Assembly (NCBI GenBank): GCA_050303435.1
Contig: JBNLBT010000009.1
Coordinates: 1 to 64,000 of the forward strand
Direction of reading: 5' to 3'
DNA from: JBNLBT01 sp050303435
GTDB taxonomy: Bacteria > Pseudomonadota > Gammaproteobacteria > Xanthomonadales > Marinicellaceae
DNA: 64,000 nt
Positions 25,550-35,948 of the stretch are shown here, one piece after another. The position numbers were made by a program, and so were the translations under genes. The number at the start of each line of letters is the position of its first letter. The stretch's first letter is position 1. The notes under the pieces are model-generated. The model saw nothing but the letters and a program-made list of their open reading frames with translations. It had not been told where the DNA came from and did not search any database.

Positions 25550-26131
25550 TCATTTCTTGGTGGTTTTTTTGCTGGTTTTCTTGGCCGTGGTCTTTTTGCT
25601 TGTGGTTTTTTTGGCCGTGGTTTTTTTGGCCGGGGCTTTCTTGCTTGCAGCAGTGCTGTCAGAGGTTTTTGTGCTGGCGGTCTTTTTGGCCGGTGCATCT
25701 GAGCTGTTTTTGGCTGCAGCCACTTTCTTTTCCACCAGATTGTTGACTTCATCCGCCAAAGCATCAATGCGTTTGACCAGTTGCTGCATGTCCGAAGAAG
25801 TCGGCACGCCCAAACCTTTCAACGCTTTCTCAACCCGCTTCTCAAACACGCCTTCCAGTTTTTCCCAGCTTTCAGCGGCGCGTTTTTTTGCCGAACCCAC
25901 GGAGGATTTGACCTCATCCACAGCCTTGCGGGGCACTTTTTTGAAAATATTCTCAAAATCCTTGCCTTCACTGACCAGCTTTTCATAGACCTTTTTGCCT
26001 TCCTGCTGGGCTTTGGCAAAAGCGCCCAGACCGGCCAGCCAAATTTCATTGGCCGAGCCAACCAGGGTTTCGGCCAGATTGGATTGTTTTTTGTCGGATG
26101 TTTTCTTTTTAAGGGTTTTCTTTTTCGCCAT
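25550..26131 (-). CDS. Phasin-family protein with Lys/Thr-rich tail
   Basis: 193 aa. The N-terminal part (about 18-130) is amphipathic helical (LVGSANEIWLAGLGAFAKAQ, VYEKLVSEGKDF, IDALADEVNNLVEKKV) and matches polyhydroxyalkanoate granule-associated proteins of the PhaI/PhaF type. The C-terminal about 55 residues are AKKTT/SKKTT repeats resembling histone H1 tails, as in PhaF, which binds DNA and partitions granules. An AGGTGAAG lies upstream of ATG 26131. No phaC synthase is in the window, so granule association is inferred from the family; it could instead be a nucleoid-associated protein. Confidence 0.8.
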   Translation of the reverse strand: MAKKKTLKKKTSDKKQSNLAETLVGSANEIWLAGLGAFAKAQQEGKKVYEKLVSEGKDFENIFKKVPRKAVDEVKSSVGSAKKRAAESWEKLEGVFEKRVEKALKGLGVPTSSDMQQLVKRIDALADEVNNLVEKKVAAAKNSSDAPAKKTASTKTSDSTAASKKAPAKKTTAKKTTSKKTTAKKTSKKTTKK

Positions 26132-26355
26132 GATGCTTCACCTGTCAAATTGTGTTGGGGTCATTATGCGCCCCCATTATAGAGCATTCACACTAAAGTG
26201 CCCACCGCCACAGGCTTGAGTGGCATGCCCGTCTTACAGAGACCGCTTTCTGCGCATTTGCGGGTGCATTGAACGGGGTTTCATACTAGAATAGGCGCTT
26301 TGAATTTGGCCGGGTGCGCGCAGCCCGGCGTCTGTGCATTTCAAGCGGGGGATCC

Positions 26356-28350
26356 ATGCAGCGAAGAACCGAATTAGCCAACGCCATCCGCGTCCTGTCG
26401 ATGGACGCGATCCAGAAAGCCAACTCCGGACATCCCGGAGCGCCGATGGGTATGGCCGACATCACTGAAGTCCTGTACAACGACTTTCTCAGACACAACC
26501 CGGCCAACCCGGCGTGGTTCAATCGTGACCGTCTGGTGTTGTCCAACGGACACGGATCCATGTTGCTGTACGCGGCCCTGCATTTGTCTGGCTACGATTT
26601 GACTCTGGATGACATCAAACAATTCAGGCAGTTGCATTCAAAAACACCGGGACATCCTGAATACGCGGAAACGCCGGGCATAGAAACCACCACGGGTCCT
26701 TTGGGTCAAGGCGTGGCCAATGCCGTGGGCATGGCGCTGGCAGAAAAACTGCTGGCCGAGCAATTCAACCGCCCGGAATTCACTTTGGTTGACCACCACA
26801 CCTATGTGTTCCTCGGCGATGGCTGCATGATGGAAGGCATTTCGCATGAAGCCTGTTCGCTGGCAGGCACATTGCAACTGGGCAAACTCATCGCCATTTA
26901 CGATGACAACAACATTTCAATTGATGGCTGCACCGACGGCTGGTTCACCGACAACACACCGCAACGCTTTGAAGCCTATGGCTGGCATGTGCTGGCGGAT
27001 GTGGACGGGCACGATGCCGATGCGGTGCACGCGGCGTTGCAGGCGGCCCGCAATGTCACCGATCGGCCCACCCTGATTTGCGCCAAAACAACAATCGGCC
27101 AGGGCGCACCCAACAAGGCCGGTTCACACGATTGCCACGGCGCGCCGTTGGGCGAAGATGAAGTGGCCGCCACGCGCGAAAATCTGCACTGGCCACACCC
27201 GCCGTTCGTTGTGCCGGAATCCATTTACGCGGGTTGGGATGCCAAGGCGCGCGGGGCACAGTTAGAATCCGAATGGCAGGCGCTGTGGCAAGGCTATCAG
27301 CAAGCACACCCTGAACTGGCCAAAGATTTTGCACGCCGTCTGCGGCAAGAATTGCCGCAGGACTGGGCCACCCATTGCCAGGCGTATCTGGACAAACTGA
27401 ACCGCGAACAACCGCAGGTGGCCACCCGCAAAGCGTCCATGCTTGCGTTGGAGGGCCTCGGCCCGATGCTGCCGGAATTCATCGGTGGATCGGCCGATTT
27501 AACGCCATCAAACAACACCTTCTGGTCGGGTTCAAAAGCCATCAATGGTGGTCACTTCGATGGCAACTACCTGTCCTTTGGTGTGCGTGAATTTGCCATG
27601 GTGGCCATCACCAACGGCATCACCCTGCACGGCGGTCTGCTGCCTTATTCCGCCACCTTCCTGATTTTTTCCGACTACGCCCGCAACGCGCTGCGCATGT
27701 CGGCGTTGATGAAGTTGCGCAACATTTTTGTATTCACCCACGATTCCATTGGCGTCGGTGAAGACGGCCCCACGCATCAACCTGTGGAACAGACCGCCTC
27801 GTTGCGTCTGATCCCGCACATGGATGTCTGGCGCCCCTGCGATGCGGTGGAATCCTTTGTGGCCTGGAAACAGGCGGTTGAACGCCTGGACGGTCCGTCC
27901 AGTCTGCTGTTCACCCGACATGGCGTGCCTTTCATGCAACGCTCAGCGGCTCAAATTGAAGCCATCAACCGCGGCGCGTACGTGCTCTCTGGCGGCGATT
28001 CGGACGACTCACTGATCCTGATGGCCACCGGCTCGGAAGTGCAACTGGCGATGCAAGCGGCAGAAATCCTGCGGCGTGAACACATCGGCGTGCGCGTGGT
28101 TTCCATGCCGTGCGTGGAATTGTTTGAACGTCAGGACGCGGCTTACCGTGAACAAGTGCTGCCGGCGCACATCACCCGGCGCGTGGCCATCGAAGCCGGT
28201 GTCCCGGATGCCTGGTATAAATACGTCGGTCTGCAGGGCGCGGTTGTGGCGCAAAAAGATTTCGGCGCGTCGGCACCGGGCGGTCAACTGTTCAAGCATT
28301 TCGGCTTCACTGTGGATGCCGTTCTGGATGCAGCGCGTGGCTTGATCTGA
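26356..28350 (+). CDS. tkt: Transketolase
   Basis: 664-aa thiamine-diphosphate enzyme of the non-oxidative pentose phosphate pathway, moving two-carbon ketol units between sugar phosphates. Motifs: NSGHPGAPMGMAD, LSNGHGSMLLYAALHL, the ThDP-binding GDGCMMEGISHEACSLAG with NN at IAIYDDNNISIDG, and the pyrimidine-domain block THDSIGVGEDGPTHQPVEQ. Length is normal. ATG 26356 is preceded by GGGGGA. Upstream (26309-26329) a hairpin GCCGGG/CCCGGC lies in the 5' leader. Convergent with ppk2, 26 nt apart. It often precedes gapA/pgk in relatives, but not here. Confidence 0.96.
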   Translation: MQRRTELANAIRVLSMDAIQKANSGHPGAPMGMADITEVLYNDFLRHNPANPAWFNRDRLVLSNGHGSMLLYAALHLSGYDLTLDDIKQFRQLHSKTPGHPEYAETPGIETTTGPLGQGVANAVGMALAEKLLAEQFNRPEFTLVDHHTYVFLGDGCMMEGISHEACSLAGTLQLGKLIAIYDDNNISIDGCTDGWFTDNTPQRFEAYGWHVLADVDGHDADAVHAALQAARNVTDRPTLICAKTTIGQGAPNKAGSHDCHGAPLGEDEVAATRENLHWPHPPFVVPESIYAGWDAKARGAQLESEWQALWQGYQQAHPELAKDFARRLRQELPQDWATHCQAYLDKLNREQPQVATRKASMLALEGLGPMLPEFIGGSADLTPSNNTFWSGSKAINGGHFDGNYLSFGVREFAMVAITNGITLHGGLLPYSATFLIFSDYARNALRMSALMKLRNIFVFTHDSIGVGEDGPTHQPVEQTASLRLIPHMDVWRPCDAVESFVAWKQAVERLDGPSSLLFTRHGVPFMQRSAAQIEAINRGAYVLSGGDSDDSLILMATGSEVQLAMQAAEILRREHIGVRVVSMPCVELFERQDAAYREQVLPAHITRRVAIEAGVPDAWYKYVGLQGAVVAQKDFGASAPGGQLFKHFGFTVDAVLDAARGLI

Positions 28351-28376
28351 ACCGCTCAGATCGGGTGAACAGCCCT

Positions 28377-29294
28377 TCAGTCCCGATCGATGGTGTGGCC
28401 GTTGTATAAATCCTTGACCGTACCGACCACCAATGGGTCTGGCTGATTGACCAGTGTTTCATTTTTATCCGGATAGTCAAGACGACTGAGGAAATAGTGC
28501 ATGCAGTTGATGCGGGCACGCTTTTTGTCATCGGACTTGATGATCGTCCAGGGCGTGTGGGGGTTGTCGGTGTGAAAGAACATCGCTTCCTTGGCATCCG
28601 TGTAATCCTGCCATTTATCCAATGATTCCAAATCGATGCGGCTGAGCTTCCATTGTTTCAATGGGTCGTTCTGACGTTTGTGAAACCGTCTGAGCTGCTC
28701 CTGCCGCGTAACCGAGAACCAGAATTTAAACAGAATGATGCCATCGTTGACCAGCATGCGCTCCAGCGATGGTGCTTGACGCATGAATTCCATGTACTCC
28801 TGCTCAGTGCAAAAATGCATCACCCGCTCAACGCCGGCGCGGTTGTACCAGCTGCGGTCAAAAAACACCATTTCTCCGCGCGTGGGCAAGTGCCGAATGT
28901 AGCGCTGAAAGTACCATTCCCCGCGTTCACGCTCAGTGGGCTTTTCCAAAGCCACCACATGCGCGGCACGCGGATTTAAATGTTCCATGAACCGCTTGAT
29001 GGTGCCGCCTTTGCCGGCCGCGTCGCGTCCTTCAAACAAGCACACGATGCGTTGACCGGTGTTTTTCACCCAGTTTTGCACCTTCAACATCTCTGACTGC
29101 AGCTGTTGTTTGCGGTGTTCATACACGCGCCGAGAAATTTTTTCCGAATACGGATAATCGCCGATGCGATGGGTCAGCTTAAGCAACACCCCGCCATTCA
29201 CCGGCTTGTCCAGTTTCAGAACATATTCCGGGGTGGTGAGCCGCCCCAGTTCATCGAATGCTTTGTTTTTGGTCTTCACGTTTTTGACAGGCAT
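28377..29294 (-). CDS. ppk2: Polyphosphate kinase 2
   Basis: 305-aa single-domain PPK2, a P-loop enzyme that phosphorylates nucleotides from polyphosphate, mostly GDP or ADP to the triphosphate. Walker A is FEGRDAAGKGGT and Walker B is VFFDRSWYNRAGVE; the lid block RQNDPLKQWKLSRID is present. The length and the R-rich lid fit class I PPK2 (NDP kinases). An N-terminal extension (about 1-60) is present. Upstream GTGGA supports ATG 29294. ppk1 and ppx are not in the window. With hppA nearby, two phosphate-energy enzymes lie within 5 kb. Confidence 0.93.
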   Translation of the reverse strand: MPVKNVKTKNKAFDELGRLTTPEYVLKLDKPVNGGVLLKLTHRIGDYPYSEKISRRVYEHRKQQLQSEMLKVQNWVKNTGQRIVCLFEGRDAAGKGGTIKRFMEHLNPRAAHVVALEKPTERERGEWYFQRYIRHLPTRGEMVFFDRSWYNRAGVERVMHFCTEQEYMEFMRQAPSLERMLVNDGIILFKFWFSVTRQEQLRRFHKRQNDPLKQWKLSRIDLESLDKWQDYTDAKEAMFFHTDNPHTPWTIIKSDDKKRARINCMHYFLSRLDYPDKNETLVNQPDPLVVGTVKDLYNGHTIDRD

Positions 29295-29366
29295 AAAAGT
29301 TCCACTCTAACACCACCGCGTCGCGACAATATGACACGCATCAATGTTTGCTGCATTTGTGCCAAT

Positions 29367-29400
29367 GAAAAAGGCCGGATGCATGGCACCGGCCTTTTTC
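29367..29400 (-). terminator. Intrinsic terminator after the glycine-zipper gene
   Basis: Stem GAAAAAGGCCGG (29367-29378) pairs with CCGGCCTTTTTC (29389-29400) around a 10-nt loop. The U-tract is within the arm, typical of symmetric terminators. Confidence 0.85.
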
Positions 29401-29426
29401 ATTTAACCATTTGCTCAAGTGAATGT

Positions 29427-29915
29427 CTAGTCAATCACATCAAGACTCACCTGCACGCGCACGGTGTCACCCGGATCGCGGTCCATGGTGGTGTAGTACA
29501 CCCGGCCGTTGTATTCATAACCGACTTCATAACCGGTGATGCGGTGTTGCGGCCGATAGGCAGTTTCCACCTGACAGTATTCACGGTTGCTGTGGTGGCG
29601 GTTGTTGTGCCGCGCACTTTTGGCACCGATGGAAGCGCCGGCCAGCACACCCACCGCGGTGGCCGCATCGCGGCCGTGGCCCTTGCCGAACTGATGACCG
29701 ATGGCACCGCCCAGGATGCCGCCGATCACGGCGCTGGCACCCACGCGTTGATGTCTTCTTTCGTTGTAGCACACGCGTTGGCGCTGCGGCACATCAACGG
29801 TTTCATAGATGGGTTCAACTTCGACCACATTGGCGTACACATAATCGCGATCGTAGTGACCTGCCTGTGCTGCTGCGGCTGACAGCAGCAAAGAAATCAG
29901 CATTGTTTTTTTCAT
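29427..29915 (-). CDS. Glycine-zipper 2TM-domain surface protein
   Basis: 162 aa. Signal peptide MKKTMLISLLLSAAAAQA; then a Tyr/Val-rich region (ANVVEVEPIYETVDVPQ) and a glycine zipper (ASAVIGGILGGAIGHQFGKG, with AVGVLAGASIGA) that inserts in the outer membrane, as in the 17-kDa antigen/SlyB-like family. The C-terminal half has the YEV.YEYNGR.Y.T...DPG pattern seen in many such proteins of gammaproteobacteria. GGAG 8 nt upstream fixes ATG 29915 over the GTG at 29924. Probably envelope integrity; no enzymatic motif. Confidence 0.85.
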   Translation of the reverse strand: MKKTMLISLLLSAAAAQAGHYDRDYVYANVVEVEPIYETVDVPQRQRVCYNERRHQRVGASAVIGGILGGAIGHQFGKGHGRDAATAVGVLAGASIGAKSARHNNRHHSNREYCQVETAYRPQHRITGYEVGYEYNGRVYYTTMDRDPGDTVRVQVSLDVID

Positions 29916-30015
29916 GTTTTCCACTCCGCTTTGATGGACATGGTGACATCATAGGCTTGAGCGGCTGAATGCGAACTGAATGAAATCGAAGTGAAAATGT
30001 GGGTGTCTTCAAACG

Positions 30016-30145
30016 AAAAAAAACCGGCTGGGGCCTGTTCAAACCCAGCCGGTTAAAGCGGTACTACAATCCAGTAGTACCTCCCATATTGTCGTCACCG
30101 GGACTTTGACCAGATCCCAAGGAAAGTGACGACTTCTTACCCACA
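30016..30145 (-). ncRNA. Probable novel small RNA, about 130 nt
   Basis: The 397-nt gap between the glycine-zipper gene and the cNMP-EAL gene contains no credible frame but a complete RNA gene on the minus strand. It has a consensus -10 with a fair -35 (30152-30181), a 5' stem GTGACGAC/GTCGTCAC (30126-30133 with 30091-30098) enclosing a smaller GGGA/TCCC hairpin, a perfect 8-bp hairpin GGTACTAC/GTAGTACC (30060-30081), and an 11-bp intrinsic terminator. The middle hairpin shows UGGAUU in its loop, and two further GGA motifs (GGGAUC, GGGAGG) are present, so CsrA/RsmA binding is possible. It does not match 6S RNA, 4.5S RNA, tmRNA or RNase P as I know them. Confidence 0.72.
30022..30054 (-). terminator. 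Intrinsic terminator of the small RNA
   Basis: Stem AACCGGCTGGG (30022-30032) with CCCAGCCGGTT (30044-30054), 11-nt loop. Read on the minus strand it is followed by eight T (30016-30023). No coding gene ends just before it, which is the main reason to look for an RNA here. Confidence 0.9.
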
Positions 30146-30151
30146 GCGGGG

Positions 30152-30181
30152 ATTATACAAAAAGTTGAGTGGGCTTGTCTG
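30152..30181 (-). promoter_or_regulatory. Promoter of the small RNA
   Basis: On the minus strand the -10 is a perfect TATAAT (30152-30157) and the -35 is CAGACA (30176-30181, 4 of 6) with an 18-nt spacer. Expected initiation is near 30145. Confidence 0.7.
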
Positions 30182-30195
30182 TGCATAATTGCACA
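30180..30195. promoter_or_regulatory. Palindrome TGTGC-N6-GCACA, CRP/Clp/Vfr-like site
   Basis: A perfect 16-bp palindrome TGTGCATAATTGCACA, centred about 43 nt upstream of the predicted small-RNA start, where class II CRP-family activators bind. It differs from the TGTGA-N6-TCACA consensus at one symmetric position. It also lies 118 nt past the stop codon of the cNMP-EAL gene. Confidence 0.5.
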
Positions 30196-30312
30196 TTTTT
30201 TAACAATTCAGGCCGCCCAGAGCGCATTCTCCGGTGCGTTGCGCGCTGTGAGGTTCTTTGTCGCAGGAATCAAACGTATGATTGAAAACCATTGCCGCAA
30301 ATGGGCGGTTGT

Positions 30313-31458
30313 TCAGGAAGAAATGGATTGCAGACTGACGGGGCGGCCAAAGTGAAAACCCTGGCCGTAATCCACGCCCAGGGTTTTCAGGGTTTCAAGT
30401 TGCCGGTTGTTCTCAACGCCTTCGGCCACCAGTTTCAGATTCAATGCCCGGGCCATTTCGACCACTCCTTTTAGAATAATCGCAGTGCGGGCGTTGCGGT
30501 GCAGATTTTCAATCAGTTTCTTGTCGATCTTGATGAAATCGTAATCCAGCTCAGACAATTGCACCAGGCCCGAATAGCCGGTGCCAAAGTCGTCGGCACA
30601 AACCGAAAAACCAATTTCATGGCAGCGTTTGATCCACGCCTTGGCCCGCTGTGCATCCAGAATCATGGTTTCTGTGATTTCCAGCTTGATGCGACTTGTG
30701 TCAATGTCGTGACGGTGCAGCAATTCCACCACGCGATTGAGGAACTCATCGCAATCGAGTTGCCGAACCGACACATTGATGCTGACGAATTGGTCGCGCT
30801 GTATTTGCTGCAGCAATTCGCAGGCCCTTTGAAAACTGAGGTACCCGACTTCTAAAATCAGATCGGTCTCTTCCGCCAGGGCGATGAACTCGTCCGGGGA
30901 AATCACTTCGCCGTCGGGTCTGGACCATCGGGACAAGGCTTCGTAACCGGCAATTCGCCTGTCCCTGAGTGTGTGGATGGGCTGGAAAACCGTTTGCACC
31001 TGGCCTTGTTCAATGGCCTGACGCAAGGCGTTTTCCAATTTGAATTTATTCAATCCCAGCTCTGACACCAGGCGATCCGGCCCCAGATGCTTGGGCAGCT
31101 CTCTAGGCGCCTCACCCGGCAGCAGCAATCGGAAGCGATGCAATAGGACTTCCACCAACGCGCGAACGATCGGGTCGGTGCGAGCGATGCGTTCGGTGAT
31201 CTGATTGCGGTCGATGACCAGCAACGAAACCGCGGTGCGGGCCTTGGCCGTGGTGGTCCTTGGCAAGGAATCCACCACCCCCATTTCGCCCAACAAATTA
31301 CCAGGCCCCAACACATTGATCGGCTGGTCGGATTCAACGGAGATGATTTCAATCTCACCCGACTCAATGATGTAGGCACAATCCGGAATGTCACCGGCTG
31401 AAAATATCAGCTCTCCGGCCCGAAATTGTTGCAAATTCAACGCGTTCTGGCTTTGCAT
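30313..31458 (-). CDS. Cyclic-nucleotide-binding domain fused to an EAL c-di-GMP phosphodiesterase
   Basis: 381 aa from ATG 31458. The N-terminal half (about 1-125) is a cNMP-binding fold: RAGELIFSAGDIPDCAYII, and the phosphate cassette region GNLLGEMGVVDSLPRTTTA. The C-terminal half (about 145-380) is an EAL domain with intact catalytic residues: GYEALSRW, ITETMI, CADDFGTGYSG, IKIDKKLI and VAEGVENNRQLETL. This predicts hydrolysis of c-di-GMP controlled by cAMP or another cyclic nucleotide. No transmembrane segment, so cytosolic. It reads toward the small RNA and away from hppA, with the hppA terminator between them. A CRP-like site just downstream is a possible tie to cAMP signalling (inference). 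Confidence 0.9.
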   Translation of the reverse strand: MQSQNALNLQQFRAGELIFSAGDIPDCAYIIESGEIEIISVESDQPINVLGPGNLLGEMGVVDSLPRTTTAKARTAVSLLVIDRNQITERIARTDPIVRALVEVLLHRFRLLLPGEAPRELPKHLGPDRLVSELGLNKFKLENALRQAIEQGQVQTVFQPIHTLRDRRIAGYEALSRWSRPDGEVISPDEFIALAEETDLILEVGYLSFQRACELLQQIQRDQFVSINVSVRQLDCDEFLNRVVELLHRHDIDTSRIKLEITETMILDAQRAKAWIKRCHEIGFSVCADDFGTGYSGLVQLSELDYDFIKIDKKLIENLHRNARTAIILKGVVEMARALNLKLVAEGVENNRQLETLKTLGVDYGQGFHFGRPVSLQSISS

Positions 31459-31502
31459 GATGGCCACATCATACCAATCTTTGGGGCAATTGCCAAAACA
31501 AA

Positions 31503-31526
31503 AAAACCCCACCGGAGTGGGGTTTT
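31503..31526 (-). terminator. Intrinsic terminator of hppA
   Basis: Stem AAAACCCCAC (31503-31512) with GTGGGGTTTT (31517-31526), loop CGGA, followed by T-rich sequence on the minus strand. It lies between the hppA stop and the cNMP-EAL start. Confidence 0.88.
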
Positions 31527-31547
31527 ACCGACCTCAGTGCGGGCGGA

Positions 31548-33593
<2,046 letters not shown>

Positions 33594-33827
33594 TGTACGT
33601 CCTCCCTTAGGGCCTGTTTACAGGTCATTAGTAAAAAAATAAACCGAAGTATTGTAAATTTAGCCGCCCTCAAGTGCAATGTTTACTGCACTTTTTATGG
33701 CCCGCTTGAGCGCCTGCAAGCCGCGCCGCCGGCGCCCGTTTAGAGGCGCGTGAGGTGCACGCTGTACATGGCCATCGGTGACGCCCGTGACGCGCAAGAA
33801 TTGCCCGCCTCTGTGCCTTGAATCGGC

Positions 33828-33833
33828 TATAAT
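33828..33833 (+). promoter_or_regulatory. Consensus -10 box upstream of lgt
   Basis: TATAAT lies 26 nt before the lgt ATG at 33860. No good -35 is at 16-18 nt. The rest of 33594-33827 holds a weak AT-rich hairpin (33672-33693, AAGTGCA/TGCACTT plus T-run) and no gene. Confidence 0.45.
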
Positions 33834-33859
33834 CACGGGTTTCCAAACACACCCGACAC

Positions 33860-34708
33860 ATGCAACACCCCATCGTTCATTTTGACCCGGTTTTCCTTGA
33901 CCTGGGATTTGTGCAGATCCACTGGTACGGCGTGACGTATCTGCTGGGCTTTGGCTTGTACTGGTTGCTGGGTCGTTACCGGATTCGTCACCACAACACG
34001 GGCTGGAGTCGGGATGAATTGTCTGATTTCATGTTTTATGGTGCGCTGGGCGTGATCCTGGGTGGACGCTTGGGATGGCTGCTGTTCTACAATGACACGT
34101 CCCTGTTGCAAGACCCTTTGCTGGTGTTCCGGGTTTGGCAGGGCGGCATGTCATTTCACGGCGGTCTGGTGGGCGTGATCGTGGCCATGCTGTATTTCAA
34201 GCACAAGAGCAGCAAAGATTTCTTTCAGGTGGCCGATTTTGTAGCGCCACTGGCGCCGTTGGGCATCGCCGCGGTGCGGCTGGGCAATTTCATCAACGGT
34301 GAGTTGTGGGGGCGTTTGAGCGAGAAGCCCTGGGCGATGATTTTCCCCAACGCGCTTCCGTATGACCTGTGGAACGAGCAAAGTCGCATTGAAACCCTGC
34401 ACACACTCTCGCAGCAGGGTGCGCTGGCCGCGTTTGCCCGGCACCCTTCGCAATTGTATGAAGCACTCAGCGAAGGCTTTTTGACCTTTGCTGTGGTGTG
34501 GTGGGTGGCCTCCAGCAAACGCCGTCCAGGCGTGGTTTCAGCCAGTTTTCTGCTGTGTTACGGGGTGTCGCGCTTTGCGGTCGAATTCTTCCGGGAGCCG
34601 GACGCCAATCGCGGCTTCATCGCTTTCGACTGGATGACCATGGGACATATGCTGAGTCTGCCGCTGATCGTCGCTGGCTTGTTTCTTCTGTTGCGTGCGC
34701 GGCGTTAG
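33860..34708 (+). CDS. lgt: Prolipoprotein diacylglyceryl transferase
   Basis: 282-aa inner-membrane enzyme transferring diacylglycerol from phosphatidylglycerol to the lipobox Cys of prolipoproteins, the first step of lipoprotein maturation. About seven membrane segments. The signature RLGNFINGELWGR, with the essential Asn and Arg, and the GGMSFHGGLVG block are intact, as is HPSQLYEA. ATG 33860 starts the canonical HPIVHFDPVF N-terminus. thyA, the frequent neighbour, is missing. Convergent to gspN with 8 nt between stops. Substrates in this window include the M1 peptidase and the VolA-like lipase. Confidence 0.96.
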   Translation: MQHPIVHFDPVFLDLGFVQIHWYGVTYLLGFGLYWLLGRYRIRHHNTGWSRDELSDFMFYGALGVILGGRLGWLLFYNDTSLLQDPLLVFRVWQGGMSFHGGLVGVIVAMLYFKHKSSKDFFQVADFVAPLAPLGIAAVRLGNFINGELWGRLSEKPWAMIFPNALPYDLWNEQSRIETLHTLSQQGALAAFARHPSQLYEALSEGFLTFAVVWWVASSKRRPGVVSASFLLCYGVSRFAVEFFREPDANRGFIAFDWMTMGHMLSLPLIVAGLFLLLRARR

Positions 34709-34716
34709 CCAGGCGT

Positions 34717-35460
34717 TCAGTAAAACCCCGCCATTTGCACATGGCGTCCACCGCCCCGACGCGGGCTGCCAATGCCACGCAATGCGGCTTCCAGCTCATA
34801 TTCGCCGGCGCGCGGCAGGATGTCGAGATTCAACTGCCAGCGATGCGGCTGAATAAACAGGGTGCCTGAAACATTCATGTGCGCAGATTCACTGCTGATT
34901 TGCCCCACAATCACCCCCGCAGCCTGCGTTTCCATTTGCATCTGAACACGCCCGAGGTCTTTGCGGGCTGGTGACAGCATGCGCAGGTCATTGATGGCCA
35001 ACACGCCGCTGACCGAAGACAGTTCACGTGAAGAGGAGACAATCGCCTGAGACAGATCCACTTCAACCGTGCCATCAAAAGAACCGCCATATTGCGTCAG
35101 ATATTTTTCCACAAAAGGCCACTGAATGCGTCCACGCAATGGCGCCAGTTCTGCGCCGCCGCCTTTCAGGCTCTTGAGACTGAAGCGCATGTCCAGCTGT
35201 TCATGCCGGATTCTGTATTCACCACCCAGACCGTATACGGAACGGGGATATACAAACCACTCCAAAGACACGTCCCGGAGCGGCAACAGCGGGTGCGAAA
35301 CCGAATCGGCGGATCCTTTCACCAGCGAACCGTGCACGCCCTCCATAGACAACGGCTTGAGGTGATCGCTGATGTAATCGTAATACAGATTCAGTGGCAC
35401 CGCCGCCACCGCCACAATCAAAACAATCACCAACCAAAACAGATATTTAAACAATTTCAT
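34717..35460 (-). CDS. gspN: Type II secretion protein N
   Basis: 247 aa with an N-terminal membrane anchor (LFKYLFWLVIVLIVAVAAVP) and a periplasmic beta-rich domain. The pattern LSMEGVHGSLVKGSAD, FVYPRSVYGLGGEYRI and a repeating beta-strand layout fit GspN. It ends a gspL-gspM-gspN run with 4-nt overlaps throughout. GspN is an accessory component in some T2SS. The C-terminus (RGIGSPRRGGGRHVQMAG) is as expected. It is separated by 20 kb from gspG-K. Confidence 0.88.
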   Translation of the reverse strand: MKLFKYLFWLVIVLIVAVAAVPLNLYYDYISDHLKPLSMEGVHGSLVKGSADSVSHPLLPLRDVSLEWFVYPRSVYGLGGEYRIRHEQLDMRFSLKSLKGGGAELAPLRGRIQWPFVEKYLTQYGGSFDGTVEVDLSQAIVSSSRELSSVSGVLAINDLRMLSPARKDLGRVQMQMETQAAGVIVGQISSESAHMNVSGTLFIQPHRWQLNLDILPRAGEYELEAALRGIGSPRRGGGRHVQMAGFY

Positions 35461-35948
35461 GTGGTTATCACCAAAGTCATTCGTACAGTCACCAGCCCGC
35501 GCTCTTTGTCCATCAGTTGGGCATCAAATTCCAACGCAGTGACGCCGAATTGCAGCTGTATCTGCTGCAGCCACTCAATCAGTGGATCGAACGGCACATT
35601 TTGCAGCCAGATATTCACGCGATCGTTTTCAAGAGGCTCGGACAGCTGTACGTATTCAATCAAACGGCGCGCTTCCAATTGCTGGTCTATCCAGGATGAG
35701 AAGCTGCTGTTGGCCGGCAAAGCAGATCGCACAACGGCCGGATCGGTTGCATTTTCCAAACGCCCCCGTTGCTGTTGCATCTGTTGCAGTTGTTCCTGCG
35801 CTGTGGCCAGGGCGCGTTGCTTGGTCTGCAATGATTGCTGCACCGGACGAATCACAAACACGATCAACATCACCGCCGCCACCGCCAACGCACCGTACAC
35901 CAACAAACGGCGTTCGCGCAGGGATAAATTCATGAACCAGTCTTTCAC
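35457..35948 (-). CDS. gspM: Type II secretion protein M
   Basis: 163 aa. A short cytoplasmic N-terminus (MKDWFMNLSLRERRLL) is followed by a membrane helix (YGALAVAAVMLIVFVIRPV) and a coiled coil (TAQEQLQQMQQQRGRLEN), then a ferredoxin-like periplasmic domain, the standard GspM plan. It pairs with GspL in the inner-membrane platform. ATG 35948 and stop overlap neighbours by 4 nt each. Confidence 0.9.
   Translation of the reverse strand: MKDWFMNLSLRERRLLVYGALAVAAVMLIVFVIRPVQQSLQTKQRALATAQEQLQQMQQQRGRLENATDPAVVRSALPANSSFSSWIDQQLEARRLIEYVQLSEPLENDRVNIWLQNVPFDPLIEWLQQIQLQFGVTALEFDAQLMDKERGLVTVRMTLVITT

Noticed and set aside
25553..25690. Tandem repeat or recombination hotspot in the phasin gene
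   Set aside because: The repeats encode a Lys/Thr-rich protein tail typical of PhaF-like proteins, so they need no separate explanation.
30016..30145. 6S RNA, 4.5S RNA, tmRNA or RNase P RNA
   Set aside because: None of their conserved cores is visible. A CsrB/RsmZ-type RNA is also not claimed because only three GGA motifs are present.
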